Shown here piece after piece: positions 1 to 8,222 of a DNA stretch of 57,350 nt. The stretch is taken from NCBI GenBank assembly GCA_900318615.1, contig ONLK01000004.1, positions 1 through 57,350 of the forward strand, read 5' to 3'. Within the stretch, counting starts at the first letter, position 1. Each line of letters opens with the position of its first letter. This DNA comes from an uncultured Eubacteriales bacterium. Its GTDB lineage: Bacteria; Bacillota; Clostridia; Lachnospirales; Lachnospiraceae. Made by a program: the position numbers and the translations under genes. The notes under the pieces are model-generated. The model did no database searches, was not told the DNA's origin, and worked only from the letters and a program-made list of their open reading frames with translations.

Positions 1-740
1 TTTACGATCTGTGCGAAGTCTGCCTTCAGGGCTGCCCCGCCGATCAGTCCGCCGTCGATATCCGGTTTTGCAAGAAGCTCCTTGCAGTTGGACGGTTTCA
101 TGGAGCCGCCGTACTGGATGCGGATCTTCTCTGCTGTATCGGTATCATATATTTCTGCGATGGTATCACGAATAGCCTTGCAAACCTCTTCCGCCTGATC
201 CGATGTAGCCGTCCTGCCGGTTCCGATGGCCCAGATCGGCTCGTAGGCGATTACCATGGAAGCTGCCTGCTCTTTGGTTACATTCTGCAGGTCGGATTTT
301 ATCTGAAGACGAATCCAGTCGAGCGTTACGCCGGCTTCTCTTTGCTCCAGGGTCTCTCCGCAGCAAAGAATCGGGGTAAGACCGTGTTCAAATGCCTTCA
401 GAACTTTCTTGTTCAGGAATTCGTCGGTCTCGTTGAAGTACTGACGTCTCTCGGAATGGCCGATGATAACCCATTTACAGCCGGCATCTGTCAGCATGTT
501 CGGAGAAATTTCACCGGTGAAGGCGCCTTTCTCCTCAATATACATATTCTCAGCGCCAACGGTTACATTGGTGCCCTTTACTGCCTCCACAACCGGAACG
601 ATATCTACGGCCGGCACGCAGTAAACAACATCAACATCCGCATCGGCTACCAGTGGTTTCAGTGTAGCAACCAGAGCCTTTGCCTCGGTCGGGGTCATGT
701 TCATTTTCCAGTTTCCGGCGATAATTTTCTTTCTTGCCAT
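1..740 (-). CDS. tpiA: Triosephosphate isomerase, 3' end cut by window edge
   Basis: Interconverts dihydroxyacetone phosphate and glyceraldehyde 3-phosphate in cytoplasmic glycolysis. The ATG at 740 opens with AGNWKMN, which contains the substrate-binding Asn and Lys of the family. GHSERR with the catalytic His lies near residue 95 and [10 protein letters not shown] with the catalytic Glu near residue 167. About 246 codons are present and no stop is reached, so only a few C-terminal residues are missing compared with the usual ~250. It follows pgk by about 90 bases that hold a hairpin, and is probably cotranscribed with it. Identification is secure. Confidence 0.97.
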   Translation of the reverse strand, partial: MARKKIIAGNWKMNMTPTEAKALVATLKPLVADADVDVVYCVPAVDIVPVVEAVKGTNVTVGAENMYIEEKGAFTGEISPNMLTDAGCKWVIIGHSERRQYFNETDEFLNKKVLKAFEHGLTPILCCGETLEQREAGVTLDWIRLQIKSDLQNVTKEQAASMVIAYEPIWAIGTGRTATSDQAEEVCKAIRDTIAEIYDTDTAEKIRIQYGGSMKPSNCKELLAKPDIDGGLIGGAALKADFAQIV

Positions 741-778
741 AATTATATTCTCCTGTTCAGTTATCGGTATGATTTATA

Positions 779-802
779 TGCGGCCGTTCCTTCGCGGCCG
801 CA
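779..802 (-). repeat. Intercistronic hairpin between pgk and tpiA
   Basis: An inverted repeat with arms TGCGGCCG and CGGCCGCA around an 8-base loop lies in the pgk-tpiA gap. On the minus strand it is followed by ATATAAATC and has no run of T. It therefore looks like an RNA stabiliser or processing site rather than a full terminator. Its function is inferred. Confidence 0.55.
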
Positions 803-828
803 CGCTAAGACACATCATTTTCGAAAAA

Positions 829-2046
829 TCAGTTCTTGTCGTTGGCTGCTGCTACACCCGGAAGTTCCTTGCCTTCAAGGAATTCAAGAGAAGCTCCGCC
901 GCCGGTGGAAATATGGGTCATCCTGCTGCCATATCCCAGCTGGTTTACAGCTGCAGCGGAATCACCTCCGCCGATAATCGTAGTCGCGTCGGTATCGGCC
1001 AGAGCTGCGGCAACGGCCTTTGTTCCTGCTGCCAGAATCGGGTTCTCGAATACGCCCATCGGTCCGTTCCATACAACGGTTTTGGCATTCTTTACCTCAG
1101 CAGAATACAAAGCGACGGTCTTCGGTCCGATATCCATACCCATCTTGTCTGCCGGAATCTTGTCCGAGTCGACAACCTCGGTTGCAATTTCAGCATCGAT
1201 CGGATCCGGGAAGGAGCCGGTAACAACCGTATCAACCGGAAGAAGGAGCTTCTTTCCGAGTTTCTGAGCCTTTTCGATCATTTCTCTGCAGTAATCGATC
1301 TTTGTTTCATCCAGCAGAGATTTTCCTACTTCATAGCCCTGCGCTTTCAGGAAGGTGTAAGCCATTCCGCCGCCGATGATCAGCGTATCGCATTTTTCAA
1401 GCAGGTTGGAGATAACATTCAGCTTGTCGGCAACCTTTGCGCCACCAAGAATGGCAACGAACGGGCGAACCGGATTTTCAACAGCCTGGCCGAGGAATTT
1501 AATCTCCTTCTGCATCAGATAGCCGACAACACAGGTATCAATATACCGGGTAACGCCGACGTTGGAGCAGTGAGCTCTGTGGGCGGTACCGAAGGCATCG
1601 TTTACAAAAACATCTGCCAGAGAAGCCAGGTCTTTGGAGAATGCTTCGCCGTTCTTGGTTTCTTCCGGGCGGAAACGGGTGTTCTCCAGAAGAATGATGT
1701 CGCCGTCCTTCATCTGACCGACAGCTGCCCGCACCGTATCATCCACCACAACCGGACTCGGAACGAATTTAACTTCCTGGCCGAGCAGTTCGGAAAGGCG
1801 TGCTGCAACCGGGGCCAGCGTCTTCGTCTTCTTATCTTCTTCTGTTTTAACTTTTCCGAGATGAGAGCAGAGAATAACTCTTCCGCCGTCGCCGACCAGT
1901 TTCTTAATGGTAGGCAGAGCTGCTGCCAGACGTGTTTCATCGGTAATCTTTCCGTCTTTAATCGGAACGTTGAAGTCACATCTGCAAAGGACTTTCTTTC
2001 CCTTTACATTGATGTCATCAACCGTCATTTTATTTAATGCTGCCAT
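829..2046 (-). CDS. pgk: Phosphoglycerate kinase
   Basis: Transfers phosphate from 1,3-bisphosphoglycerate to ADP in glycolysis. The protein has 405 residues, the normal size. The N-terminal substrate loop DFNVP lies near residue 23, GGAKVADK is in the middle and the nucleotide loop GGGDSAAA is near the C-terminus. I place the start at the ATG at 2046, eight codons inside a longer open frame, because GGAGG lies ten bases before it. It sits between gap and tpiA in the usual gap-pgk-tpi order. A hairpin terminator separates it from gap, which would let gap be made in excess. Confidence 0.97.
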   Translation of the reverse strand: MAALNKMTVDDINVKGKKVLCRCDFNVPIKDGKITDETRLAAALPTIKKLVGDGGRVILCSHLGKVKTEEDKKTKTLAPVAARLSELLGQEVKFVPSPVVVDDTVRAAVGQMKDGDIILLENTRFRPEETKNGEAFSKDLASLADVFVNDAFGTAHRAHCSNVGVTRYIDTCVVGYLMQKEIKFLGQAVENPVRPFVAILGGAKVADKLNVISNLLEKCDTLIIGGGMAYTFLKAQGYEVGKSLLDETKIDYCREMIEKAQKLGKKLLLPVDTVVTGSFPDPIDAEIATEVVDSDKIPADKMGMDIGPKTVALYSAEVKNAKTVVWNGPMGVFENPILAAGTKAVAAALADTDATTIIGGGDSAAAVNQLGYGSRMTHISTGGGASLEFLEGKELPGVAAANDKN

Positions 2047-2083
2047 TGTCAAAATACCTCCGTTTTTCATAAACTCTTATGTT

Positions 2084-2117
2084 AAAAAAGAGCCCGGCCC
2101 TGATAGACCGGACCCTT
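2084..2117 (-). terminator. Intrinsic terminator between gap and pgk
   Basis: On the minus strand the arms AAGGGTCCGG and CCGGGCTCTT (with two G-T pairs) form a hairpin followed by six T. It sits directly downstream of the gap stop codon and upstream of pgk. It is probably partial, since pgk has no obvious promoter of its own. Confidence 0.75.
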
Positions 2118-2143
2118 AAAGGTCTTACTTCTTCTGGAAGGAA

Positions 2144-3154
2144 TTACTGTGCAATAAGAGAACCAAAATATTTGATTGTACGAACCATCTGGCTGGTATA
2201 AGAGTTCTCGTTATCATACCAGGAAACAACCTGAACCAGAGTCTTGTCGCCCATCGGCAGAACCTTGGTCTGTGTTGCGTCGAAGATAGATCCGGCAGTG
2301 CTGTTGATGATATCGGAAGAAACGATCTCATCGGTGTTGTATGCGAAGGATTCCGTCTCTTCTTTCTTCATCTGTGCGTTAACTTCATCAGCGGTAACCT
2401 TAGCGTCAACGACAGCATCAAGAATGGTGGTAGAACCTGTAGCAACCGGAACACGCTGTGCAGCACCGTTCAGTTTGCCGTCCAGTTCCGGAAGTACAAG
2501 GCCGATCGCCTTCGCTGCGCCTGAAGAAGCCGGAACAATGTTCTGAGCTGCTGCTCTTGAACGGCGAAGATTGCCCTTTCTCTGCGGTCCGTCCAGTACC
2601 ATCTGATCACCGGTATACGCATGTACTGTGGTCATGAAGCCGGACTCAACAGGAGCCAGGTCATTCAGTGCCTTTGCCATCGGAGCAAGGCAGTTCGTTG
2701 TGCAGGAAGCAGCGGAGATGATCTGATCTTCAGCGGTCAGAGTCGTATGGTTTACATTGTATACGATGGTCTTCAGATCTTTTCCTGCCGGTGCGGAGAT
2801 AACTACATGCTTTGCACCTGCATTGATGTGAGCCATGGATTTCTCTTTGCTGGTATAGAAACCGGTGCACTCAAGAACAACGTCGATATCAAGTGCCTTC
2901 CACGGAAGATTTGCAGCATCTTTCTCTTTGTAGATGGTGATCTTCTGTCCGTTAACGATGATGCAGTCCTCGCCGGCTTCTACCGTACCCTGATAATTGC
3001 CATGAGTTGTATCATATTTAAGAAGATATGCAAGCATTTCCGGGCTGGTCAGATCGTTGATTGCAACAACTTCATAACCTTCAGCCTGGAACATCTGTCT
3101 GAATGCGAGACGGCCGATACGGCCAAAACCATTGATAGCTACTCTTACTGCCAT
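2144..3154 (-). CDS. gap: Glyceraldehyde-3-phosphate dehydrogenase (type I)
   Basis: Oxidises glyceraldehyde 3-phosphate with NAD to 1,3-bisphosphoglycerate in glycolysis. The 336 residues begin with the Rossmann motif INGFGRIGR. The catalytic cysteine lies in SCTTNCLAP near residue 150, [12 protein letters not shown] follows, and the C-terminus has [14 protein letters not shown] lies ten bases before the ATG. It has its own strong promoter upstream and a terminator behind it, so it can be transcribed alone or with pgk-tpiA. Confidence 0.98.
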   Translation of the reverse strand: MAVRVAINGFGRIGRLAFRQMFQAEGYEVVAINDLTSPEMLAYLLKYDTTHGNYQGTVEAGEDCIIVNGQKITIYKEKDAANLPWKALDIDVVLECTGFYTSKEKSMAHINAGAKHVVISAPAGKDLKTIVYNVNHTTLTAEDQIISAASCTTNCLAPMAKALNDLAPVESGFMTTVHAYTGDQMVLDGPQRKGNLRRSRAAAQNIVPASSGAAKAIGLVLPELDGKLNGAAQRVPVATGSTTILDAVVDAKVTADEVNAQMKKEETESFAYNTDEIVSSDIINSTAGSIFDATQTKVLPMGDKTLVQVVSWYDNENSYTSQMVRTIKYFGSLIAQ

Positions 3155-3238
3155 TTCTAATTCCTCCTAGAATAAGAATATGAATGTTGAGTTCATCAGG
3201 TCTTACTTTCTTACTGACAAAGCCCTGACCCAATACTC

Positions 3239-3267
3239 ATTTTAGCCAATTGTTAATTAAATTTCAA
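3239..3267 (-). promoter_or_regulatory. Sigma-A-type promoter of gap
   Basis: On the minus strand TTGAAA at 3262-3267 and TAAAAT at 3239-3244 are separated by 17 bases. The predicted leader is about 75 bases. The spacing and both hexamers are close to consensus. Confidence 0.75.
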
Positions 3268-3275
3268 GGAAATTT
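3259..3275. promoter_or_regulatory. Palindrome over the gap -35 box, CodY-box-like
   Basis: A perfect inverted repeat, AAATTTC-AAG-GAAATTT on the plus strand, overlaps the -35 hexamer of the gap promoter. It resembles the CodY consensus AATTTTCWGAAAATT with three mismatches. A CodY gene lies at 51 kb. Binding is inferred only. Confidence 0.4.
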
Positions 3276-3351
3276 TCCATAAACAAATCCAGACGTCCTA
3301 TTTACCTTATATTTTTTAGATGTACTGCGAAATTCGAAATATTTTCTGTGT

Positions 3352-3402
3352 ATTCCTGCGTTTGTTCGAAACAATTTCAGTTTGCCGCTTAAAAGCAGGA
3401 AT
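3352..3402. repeat. Inverted repeat in the gap-desulfurase gap
   Basis: Arms ATTCCTGC and GCAGGAAT enclose 35 bases that contain a second small dyad (GTTT and AAAC). It lies just downstream of the cysteine desulfurase stop codon. No T run follows, so a terminator role is uncertain. Apart from this and the gap promoter nothing else is seen in 3155-3436. Confidence 0.4.
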
Positions 3403-3436
3403 GGCTGTCTGTTTACGCCTCATTTATTGTCTGTCT

Positions 3437-4681
3437 TCAGCCTCTGCCCGTTTTTCTCAAATGTTCCGTAACTTTTATCAGAATATCCGCTGCCCGGTCG
3501 ATCTGTTCCAGGGTGTTGTCCGTTCCGGCCGTAAAGCGGAGACTGCTGAGGGCCTGTTCCCCGGACAGTCCCACCGCCTTCAGCACATGGGAGGGCTCCA
3601 GGGAGCCGGCTGAACAGGCACTTGCACCGCTGGCACAAACCCCCTTCAGGTCCAGCATCACCAGCATGGTTTCATTGTTCAGCCCGTCAAACCGGAAATT
3701 GGCGTTGTTCGGGAGCCGGAGAAGACGGTTTTCCATCGCGTTCTCCGCCGTCCGGCTCCCCGGACAAGGATCCGGTCCGTTCAGATGACTGCCCGGAATT
3801 TCATTCAGCACTCTTTCGATCAGATGGTTCCGAAGCTTTTCCGTATACTCCCGGCCCGATTCCATGTTTTGAAAGGCAAGAACGGCTGCCTTCGTAAAGC
3901 CGACAATCCCCGCCACATTTTCCGTTCCGGCGCGATGGCCTCTTTCCTGCCCCCCGCCGTCCATCAGGGACGGGAGCTCGATCCCGCGGCGCATATACAT
4001 AAGTCCGACGCCCTTCGGCCCGCCGATTTTGTGAGCACTTGCGCTCAGGAAATCAATATGCATCTTTTCCACATCGATCGGAATGTGGCCGAAGGCCTGA
4101 ACCGCATCCGTGTGAAACCAGATGCCGTGCCGTCGGGCGATCTCTCCGATCGGCCGGAGCGGCTCCACCGTACCGATTTCATTATTGGCCGCCATCACAG
4201 AAATCAGAACCGTGTCCGGGCGGATGGCTGCTTCGACATCCTCCGGGTTTACAAAGCCCTGCGCATTTACCGGCAGCCGGGTAATCTCAAAACCATTCTT
4301 TTCCAGTGTCCGGCAGGAATTTAATACCGCATGATGTTCGATCTGCGTGGTAATAATATGCCCCCTGCAGGCATGTTTTTCCCCTGCCTTTTTCCCTGCA
4401 TCCAGCTTTTCGGCAGTCATTTTCAGCGCCCAGTTGTCGGATTCCGTCCCTCCGGAAGTAAAATATATTTCCTGGCTTTTTGCCCCGATAAGCGAAGCTA
4501 TCTGGCGGCGGCATTCGGAAATAGCGTCCCTCGCCGCGCTTCCGATGCTGTAAATGGCGGAGGCATTGCCGTACTTTTCCGTGAGATACGGCAGCATGGC
4601 ATTCAGTGCTTCCGGTCGAAGAGGCGCGGTCGCCGCGTGATCCAAATAAATAATTGAATTGTTACGTTCCGTTTCTTTCAT
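3437..4681 (-). CDS. iscS: Cysteine desulfurase (NifS/IscS family)
   Basis: PLP enzyme that removes sulfur from cysteine for Fe-S clusters and other sulfur transfer. The 414 residues start with YLDHAATAPL and carry GGTESDN, the PLP-binding lysine in SAHKIGGPKG, and the active-site cysteine in ASACSAGSLEPSH near residue 355. The ATG at 4681 lies 18 bases after the stop of the Rrf2 regulator gene and has a weak ribosome binding site, suggesting coupled translation. No iscU-like scaffold follows, so the exact role (Fe-S, tRNA thiolation or other) is open. The symbol is by analogy. Confidence 0.9.
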   Translation of the reverse strand: MKETERNNSIIYLDHAATAPLRPEALNAMLPYLTEKYGNASAIYSIGSAARDAISECRRQIASLIGAKSQEIYFTSGGTESDNWALKMTAEKLDAGKKAGEKHACRGHIITTQIEHHAVLNSCRTLEKNGFEITRLPVNAQGFVNPEDVEAAIRPDTVLISVMAANNEIGTVEPLRPIGEIARRHGIWFHTDAVQAFGHIPIDVEKMHIDFLSASAHKIGGPKGVGLMYMRRGIELPSLMDGGGQERGHRAGTENVAGIVGFTKAAVLAFQNMESGREYTEKLRNHLIERVLNEIPGSHLNGPDPCPGSRTAENAMENRLLRLPNNANFRFDGLNNETMLVMLDLKGVCASGASACSAGSLEPSHVLKAVGLSGEQALSSLRFTAGTDNTLEQIDRAADILIKVTEHLRKTGRG

Positions 4682-4699
4682 AGCCGTTAACCATACCTG

Positions 4700-5158
4700 T
4701 CAGCAATTGTGTTTTTCGTTCAGTGCAGTCGTGGCGTTCCCGTCCTGCTTTGTTTCCCTGACCAGTGTGTCCAGCATAATTTCATCAACCGTCCTGTTGA
4801 TGGAATCATTGATTTTCTGCCACACATACATGGTCACACAGCGGTCGGAAGCGGAACAGCCTTCCTCATGAAGGCCCGGACAGTAAACAACCTCCGTATC
4901 CCCTTCCAGCGCCCGCAGGGTATCTCCGACCGATATTTCCGAAGCCGGTCTGGCCAGCTGATACCCGCCCTGTGCCCCGCGGGAGCTTTTAATCAGCCCG
5001 GCTTTTTTCAGTTTCGCCATCAGCTGTTCCAGGTACGCTTCCGATATATACTGGCGGGATGCGATCGAGCTGATGGAAACCGGCTGTTCCTCGCTGCTGT
5101 TGGCCGCCAGATCGATCAGTGCCCGAAGACCGTACCTCCCCTTGGTAGATATTTTCAT
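4700..5158 (-). CDS. iscR: Rrf2-family regulator, IscR-like
   Basis: Winged-helix transcription regulator of 152 residues that begins MKISTKGRYGLRAL as the family does. Three cysteines at residues 93, 101 and 107 (CX7CX5C) match the Fe-S ligand layout of IscR (CX5CX5C) with a slightly longer first gap. CymR-type Rrf2 proteins lack them. It directly precedes a cysteine desulfurase, so control of sulfur or Fe-S supply is likely. A dyad just downstream of its promoter could be its own operator. The cluster and target are inferred. Confidence 0.85.
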   Translation of the reverse strand: MKISTKGRYGLRALIDLAANSSEEQPVSISSIASRQYISEAYLEQLMAKLKKAGLIKSSRGAQGGYQLARPASEISVGDTLRALEGDTEVVYCPGLHEEGCSASDRCVTMYVWQKINDSINRTVDEIMLDTLVRETKQDGNATTALNEKHNC

Positions 5159-5195
5159 GATCCTTCCATCCTCAGTCTGTACATACTATTCAATT

Positions 5196-5212
5196 CCAGG
5201 TAATTTACCAGG
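5196..5212. promoter_or_regulatory. 17-bp dyad, likely operator of the rrf2-desulfurase operon
   Basis: The sequence CCAGGTAATTTACCAGG is symmetric at 14 of its 16 non-central bases (CC-GGTAA, TTACC-GG). It begins about five bases after the predicted start point of the rrf2 promoter. That position suits autorepression by the Rrf2 protein. The role is inferred from position and symmetry. Confidence 0.55.
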
Positions 5213-5223
5213 GTTTCACGAAG

Positions 5224-5252
5224 ATGCTACCATCCGGAGGATTATTTGTCAA
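5224..5252 (-). promoter_or_regulatory. Promoter of rrf2-desulfurase operon
   Basis: On the minus strand TTGACA at 5247-5252 and TAGCAT at 5224-5229 are separated by 17 bases. The -35 box is perfect and the -10 box is fair. Confidence 0.7.
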
Positions 5253-5322
5253 GAAGGGACCGCCGGGAGCCATGATATGCAGGCAAGCTTGCATTATGAC
5301 TTCTGGCTCGTCGCTTTCACGC

Positions 5323-5358
5323 AAAAAGCTGCCGGCCGGTTTGCACCGGCGCAGCAGC
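5323..5358 (-). terminator. Terminator after glgA
   Basis: On the minus strand GCTGC and GCCGGT pair with ACCGGC and GCAGC to form a bulged hairpin, followed by a run of five T. It lies about 30 bases beyond the glgA stop. Confidence 0.7.
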
Positions 5359-5386
5359 CTGTTGGATTTTTCTGTAATTTTCCGGA

Positions 5387-6832
5387 TTACCATCCGAGAA
5401 GCTGATCATAAAGCTTTGCGTACTCTTTGGCAGATTTTTCCCAGGAAAAGTCTGCCGCCATACCGCGGTCAATCAGTTTGTTCCACTCCCGTCTGCGGTT
5501 GTAGTAAACATCCATCGCATACTTGATTGTGTACAGCATTTCATGCGCATTATAGTTTGCGAAGCTGAAGCCGGTACCGGTGCTCTCGTACTCATTATAC
5601 GGTTCTACGGTATCCTTCAGCCCGCCTGTTTCACGGACAATCGGGACCGTTCCATAGCGAAGCGCCATCAGCTGGGACAGTCCGCAGGGTTCAAACAGGG
5701 ACGGCATCAGGAAGGCATCGCAGGCTGCATAAATTTTGTGAGACAGCGCATTCGAATAATAAATGTTGGCAGACACCTTGCCCTGATACTTCCATGCAAA
5801 ATGGCGGAACATGTTCTCATAGCGGTCCTCACCGGTTCCGAGTACAACGATCTGCAGATCGAGCTGGCACAGCTCGTCCATCATGTAGGCAATCAGGTCA
5901 AAGCCCTTCTGGTCGGTCAGGCGGGAAACAATACCGATCATGAACTTGCTGTCATTCTGCTCCAGATTGAGTTCCTTCTGAAGTTCCCGTTTATTCTTGA
6001 TTTTTTCCTTGCGGAAATTGCGCGCGTTGTAGTTCTTTGCAATCAGCGTATCCGTGTTCGGATCATATTCCGTGTAATCGATTCCGTTTACGATACCGGT
6101 CAGATTGTTGGAGCGGGCCCGCATAAGGCCGTCCAGGCCTTCCCCGTAGAACGGAGTTTTGATTTCTTCCGCATAGGTTCTGGAAACAGTGGTAACCCAG
6201 TCCGCATAGACAATGCCGCCCTTCAGATAGTTGGCATCGCCATAGGCTTCCAGCTTATCCGGGGTAAAATAGTAATCCGGCAGACCTGTGATATCCTTCA
6301 CGGTCTTCATATCCCACACGCCCTGGAATTTCAGGTTGTGGATCGTCATGATGGATTTGATATTGCGGAAAAACTCACCCTCATGGAATTTATCCTTCAG
6401 GAATACCGGGATCAGACCTGTCTGCCAGTCATTGCAGTGAATAATGTCCGGCCTGAAACCGATCACCGGAAGTGCGGAAAGCGCTGCTTTGGAGAAAAAC
6501 GCAAATTTTTCTATATCCTGGTAAATATTGCCATACGGCTTCGGTCCTGAAAAATAGTATTCGTTATCGATGAAATAGAACTGAATGCCTTCATACTTCA
6601 TTTCAAGAACGCCGACATACTGAGAGCGCCATGCCAGATCCATATAGAAATGGGTAAGATAATTCATCTTGCTCTTCCACTCTTCCGGCATACACATATA
6701 CTTCGGCAGAATGACACGTACGTCATATTGTTCCTTGTCAAAACACTTCGGCAGTGACCCGACAACATCCGCCAGGCCGCCTGTTTTGATAAAAGGCACT
6801 ACCTCCGACGCAACAAAAAGAATGTTTTTCAT
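5387..6832 (-). CDS. glgA: Glycogen synthase (ADP-glucose)
   Basis: Adds glucose from ADP-glucose to growing alpha-1,4-glucan. The 481 residues match bacterial GlgA. The ADP-glucose-binding KTGGL motif is at residues 16-20, and the GT5 C-terminal region has EPCGLSQLMALRYG followed by VRETGGLKDTV. GGAGGG precedes the ATG. It is transcribed alone here, with its own promoter and terminator, and no other glg genes are in the window. Confidence 0.96.
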   Translation of the reverse strand: MKNILFVASEVVPFIKTGGLADVVGSLPKCFDKEQYDVRVILPKYMCMPEEWKSKMNYLTHFYMDLAWRSQYVGVLEMKYEGIQFYFIDNEYYFSGPKPYGNIYQDIEKFAFFSKAALSALPVIGFRPDIIHCNDWQTGLIPVFLKDKFHEGEFFRNIKSIMTIHNLKFQGVWDMKTVKDITGLPDYYFTPDKLEAYGDANYLKGGIVYADWVTTVSRTYAEEIKTPFYGEGLDGLMRARSNNLTGIVNGIDYTEYDPNTDTLIAKNYNARNFRKEKIKNKRELQKELNLEQNDSKFMIGIVSRLTDQKGFDLIAYMMDELCQLDLQIVVLGTGEDRYENMFRHFAWKYQGKVSANIYYSNALSHKIYAACDAFLMPSLFEPCGLSQLMALRYGTVPIVRETGGLKDTVEPYNEYESTGTGFSFANYNAHEMLYTIKYAMDVYYNRRREWNKLIDRGMAADFSWEKSAKEYAKLYDQLLGW

Positions 6833-6906
6833 ACTGAGCCCTCCAGATCATTGTGTATATTAACCCTGCTACTGTACCAGGATATGTAATGCTGCATCTC
6901 AAATTA

Positions 6907-6934
6907 AGTATACCTCATTTCCCGATACGTGCAA
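6907..6934 (-). promoter_or_regulatory. Promoter of glgA
   Basis: On the minus strand TTGCAC at 6929-6934 and TATACT at 6907-6912 are separated by 16 bases. It lies about 75 bases before the glgA start. Confidence 0.6.
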
Positions 6935-6978
6935 AGTGTTTTTCCGTGTCCGAAACGCTCGTGTTCTGCTGTCTGCCG

Positions 6979-7758
6979 TTATTGTCCGCGGTCCTGCGCA
7001 ATCAGAATTCGCATGGCTTCCACTGCTGTCCGGATCGCCGGGGTAACATCATAGCTTTGCGGATCATCCAGGCCGAGGGCGCGCCGGGTCTGGTTTGCAA
7101 ACACTGCCATGACGGAACCGGCCCGTGCCTTCCGCACGGAGCTTACAATGAACAAGGCGGCTGATTCCATCTCACTGGCCAGCGCTCCGCATTTTACAAA
7201 AGCATCCCATTTGCTGTTCAGCTCATACGATACCGGCATGCTGTCCGGATCATGCTGTCCGTAAAAACTGTCCTTGCACTGAAGAACCCCGGTGTGAAAG
7301 CGATGTCCTTCTTTCCGCGCGGCCTGTACCAGTGCCTCCACTACCTCATGATCCGCCACCGCCGGGTACTCTTCCGGTGCATATTCCTTCGAAGTTCCCT
7401 CCATGCGGATCGCGGCTGTTCCAATTACCAGATCGCCGCCCAGAACGTCCGCCGCCATGCCTCCGGACGTTCCCACACGGATAAACGTATCCGCTCCGCA
7501 GTGAACGAGTTCCTCCACTGCAATAGCTGTGGAAGGTCCTCCAATCCCATGGGAACATACGGAAATTTTTTCTCCGTCCAGGGTCCCTGTGTAAATCGTA
7601 TACTCGCGGTTCGCATTTATGAACCCGGCGCTGTCAAAATAAGAAGCAATCTTCTCGCAGCGTGCCGGGTCGCCGCACATAATGACGTAGCGGCCTACAT
7701 CTCCTTTTCTGATTTTAAGATGAAATTCTTCTCCATCCTGTGAATAAACCAGCCCCAT
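6979..7758 (-). CDS. udp: Uridine phosphorylase
   Basis: Splits uridine (and probably deoxyuridine) with phosphate to uracil and a pentose 1-phosphate in pyrimidine salvage. The protein has 260 residues, close to E. coli Udp (253). It has the phosphate-binding GDPAR motif, [21 protein letters not shown] and SEMESAALF of the PNP/UDP family. I chose the ATG at 7758 because AAGGGG precedes it and the family N-terminus begins there, although the frame is open for 50 more codons upstream into cdd. It follows cytidine deaminase by 14 bases, which supports uridine as the substrate. Confidence 0.9.
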   Translation of the reverse strand: MGLVYSQDGEEFHLKIRKGDVGRYVIMCGDPARCEKIASYFDSAGFINANREYTIYTGTLDGEKISVCSHGIGGPSTAIAVEELVHCGADTFIRVGTSGGMAADVLGGDLVIGTAAIRMEGTSKEYAPEEYPAVADHEVVEALVQAARKEGHRFHTGVLQCKDSFYGQHDPDSMPVSYELNSKWDAFVKCGALASEMESAALFIVSSVRKARAGSVMAVFANQTRRALGLDDPQSYDVTPAIRTAVEAMRILIAQDRGQ

Positions 7759-7772
7759 AGATAAAATCCCCT

Positions 7773-8201
7773 TTATTTTTCGTTCTGTTCCAGGCGGAAG
7801 GAAAGCGGGAGAAGCTCCCGTACCGTATACTTCTTTATTTCCTCTGCCGATTTTACAAGATAGACGGGCATATCCAGTCCGCAAAGCTCTGCCATGACCT
7901 GGCGGCATACACCGCAGGGAGTGCAGAAATTTTCCGGCTCCGTCCCTGCCTTTCCGCCGCAGACCGCCAGTGCCTTAAATTTCCGTTCCCCCTCGCTTAC
8001 TGCCTTGAAAATTGCCGTGCGCTCCGCACAGACGGCTACGCTGTAGGCCGCGTTCTCGATGTTGCAGCCACGGTAGATTCTGCCGTCTTCTGTCATCAAT
8101 GCTGCCCCAACGGCAAAGTGCGAATAGGGGACATAGGAATAGCTGCGCGCCTTCAAAGCGGTACGCGCCAGACTCTGAAGCTCATTTTCCGTTATCTCCA
8201 T
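7773..8201 (-). CDS. cdd: Cytidine deaminase
   Basis: Zinc enzyme that deaminates cytidine and deoxycytidine to uridine and deoxyuridine. The 142 residues carry the zinc ligands C58, C96 and C99 and the proton-shuttle E60 in the CAE and PCGVC motifs. This is the small tetrameric form. The product is the substrate of udp, the next gene 14 bases away. It follows recN by 21 bases, so it probably belongs to the tail of the long nusB-recN unit. Confidence 0.96.
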   Translation of the reverse strand: MEITENELQSLARTALKARSYSYVPYSHFAVGAALMTEDGRIYRGCNIENAAYSVAVCAERTAIFKAVSEGERKFKALAVCGGKAGTEPENFCTPCGVCRQVMAELCGLDMPVYLVKSAEEIKKYTVRELLPLSFRLEQNEK

Positions 8202-8222
8202 GCGAAAATCATCCTCCCTTCT

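Noticed and set aside
697-2037. Long open frame on the plus strand opposite pgk (446 codons)
   Set aside because: It mirrors the codon pattern of pgk on the other strand, has no recognisable protein motif and no ribosome binding site.
4700-5158. CymR rather than IscR as identity of the Rrf2 regulator
   Set aside because: CymR lacks the three clustered cysteines; these are present at 93, 101 and 107. The assignment remains by analogy.
5290-5302. GCAAGCTTGC palindrome near the glgA 3' end as a regulator site
   Set aside because: Short, isolated, in a region between a terminator and a promoter, with no positional logic.
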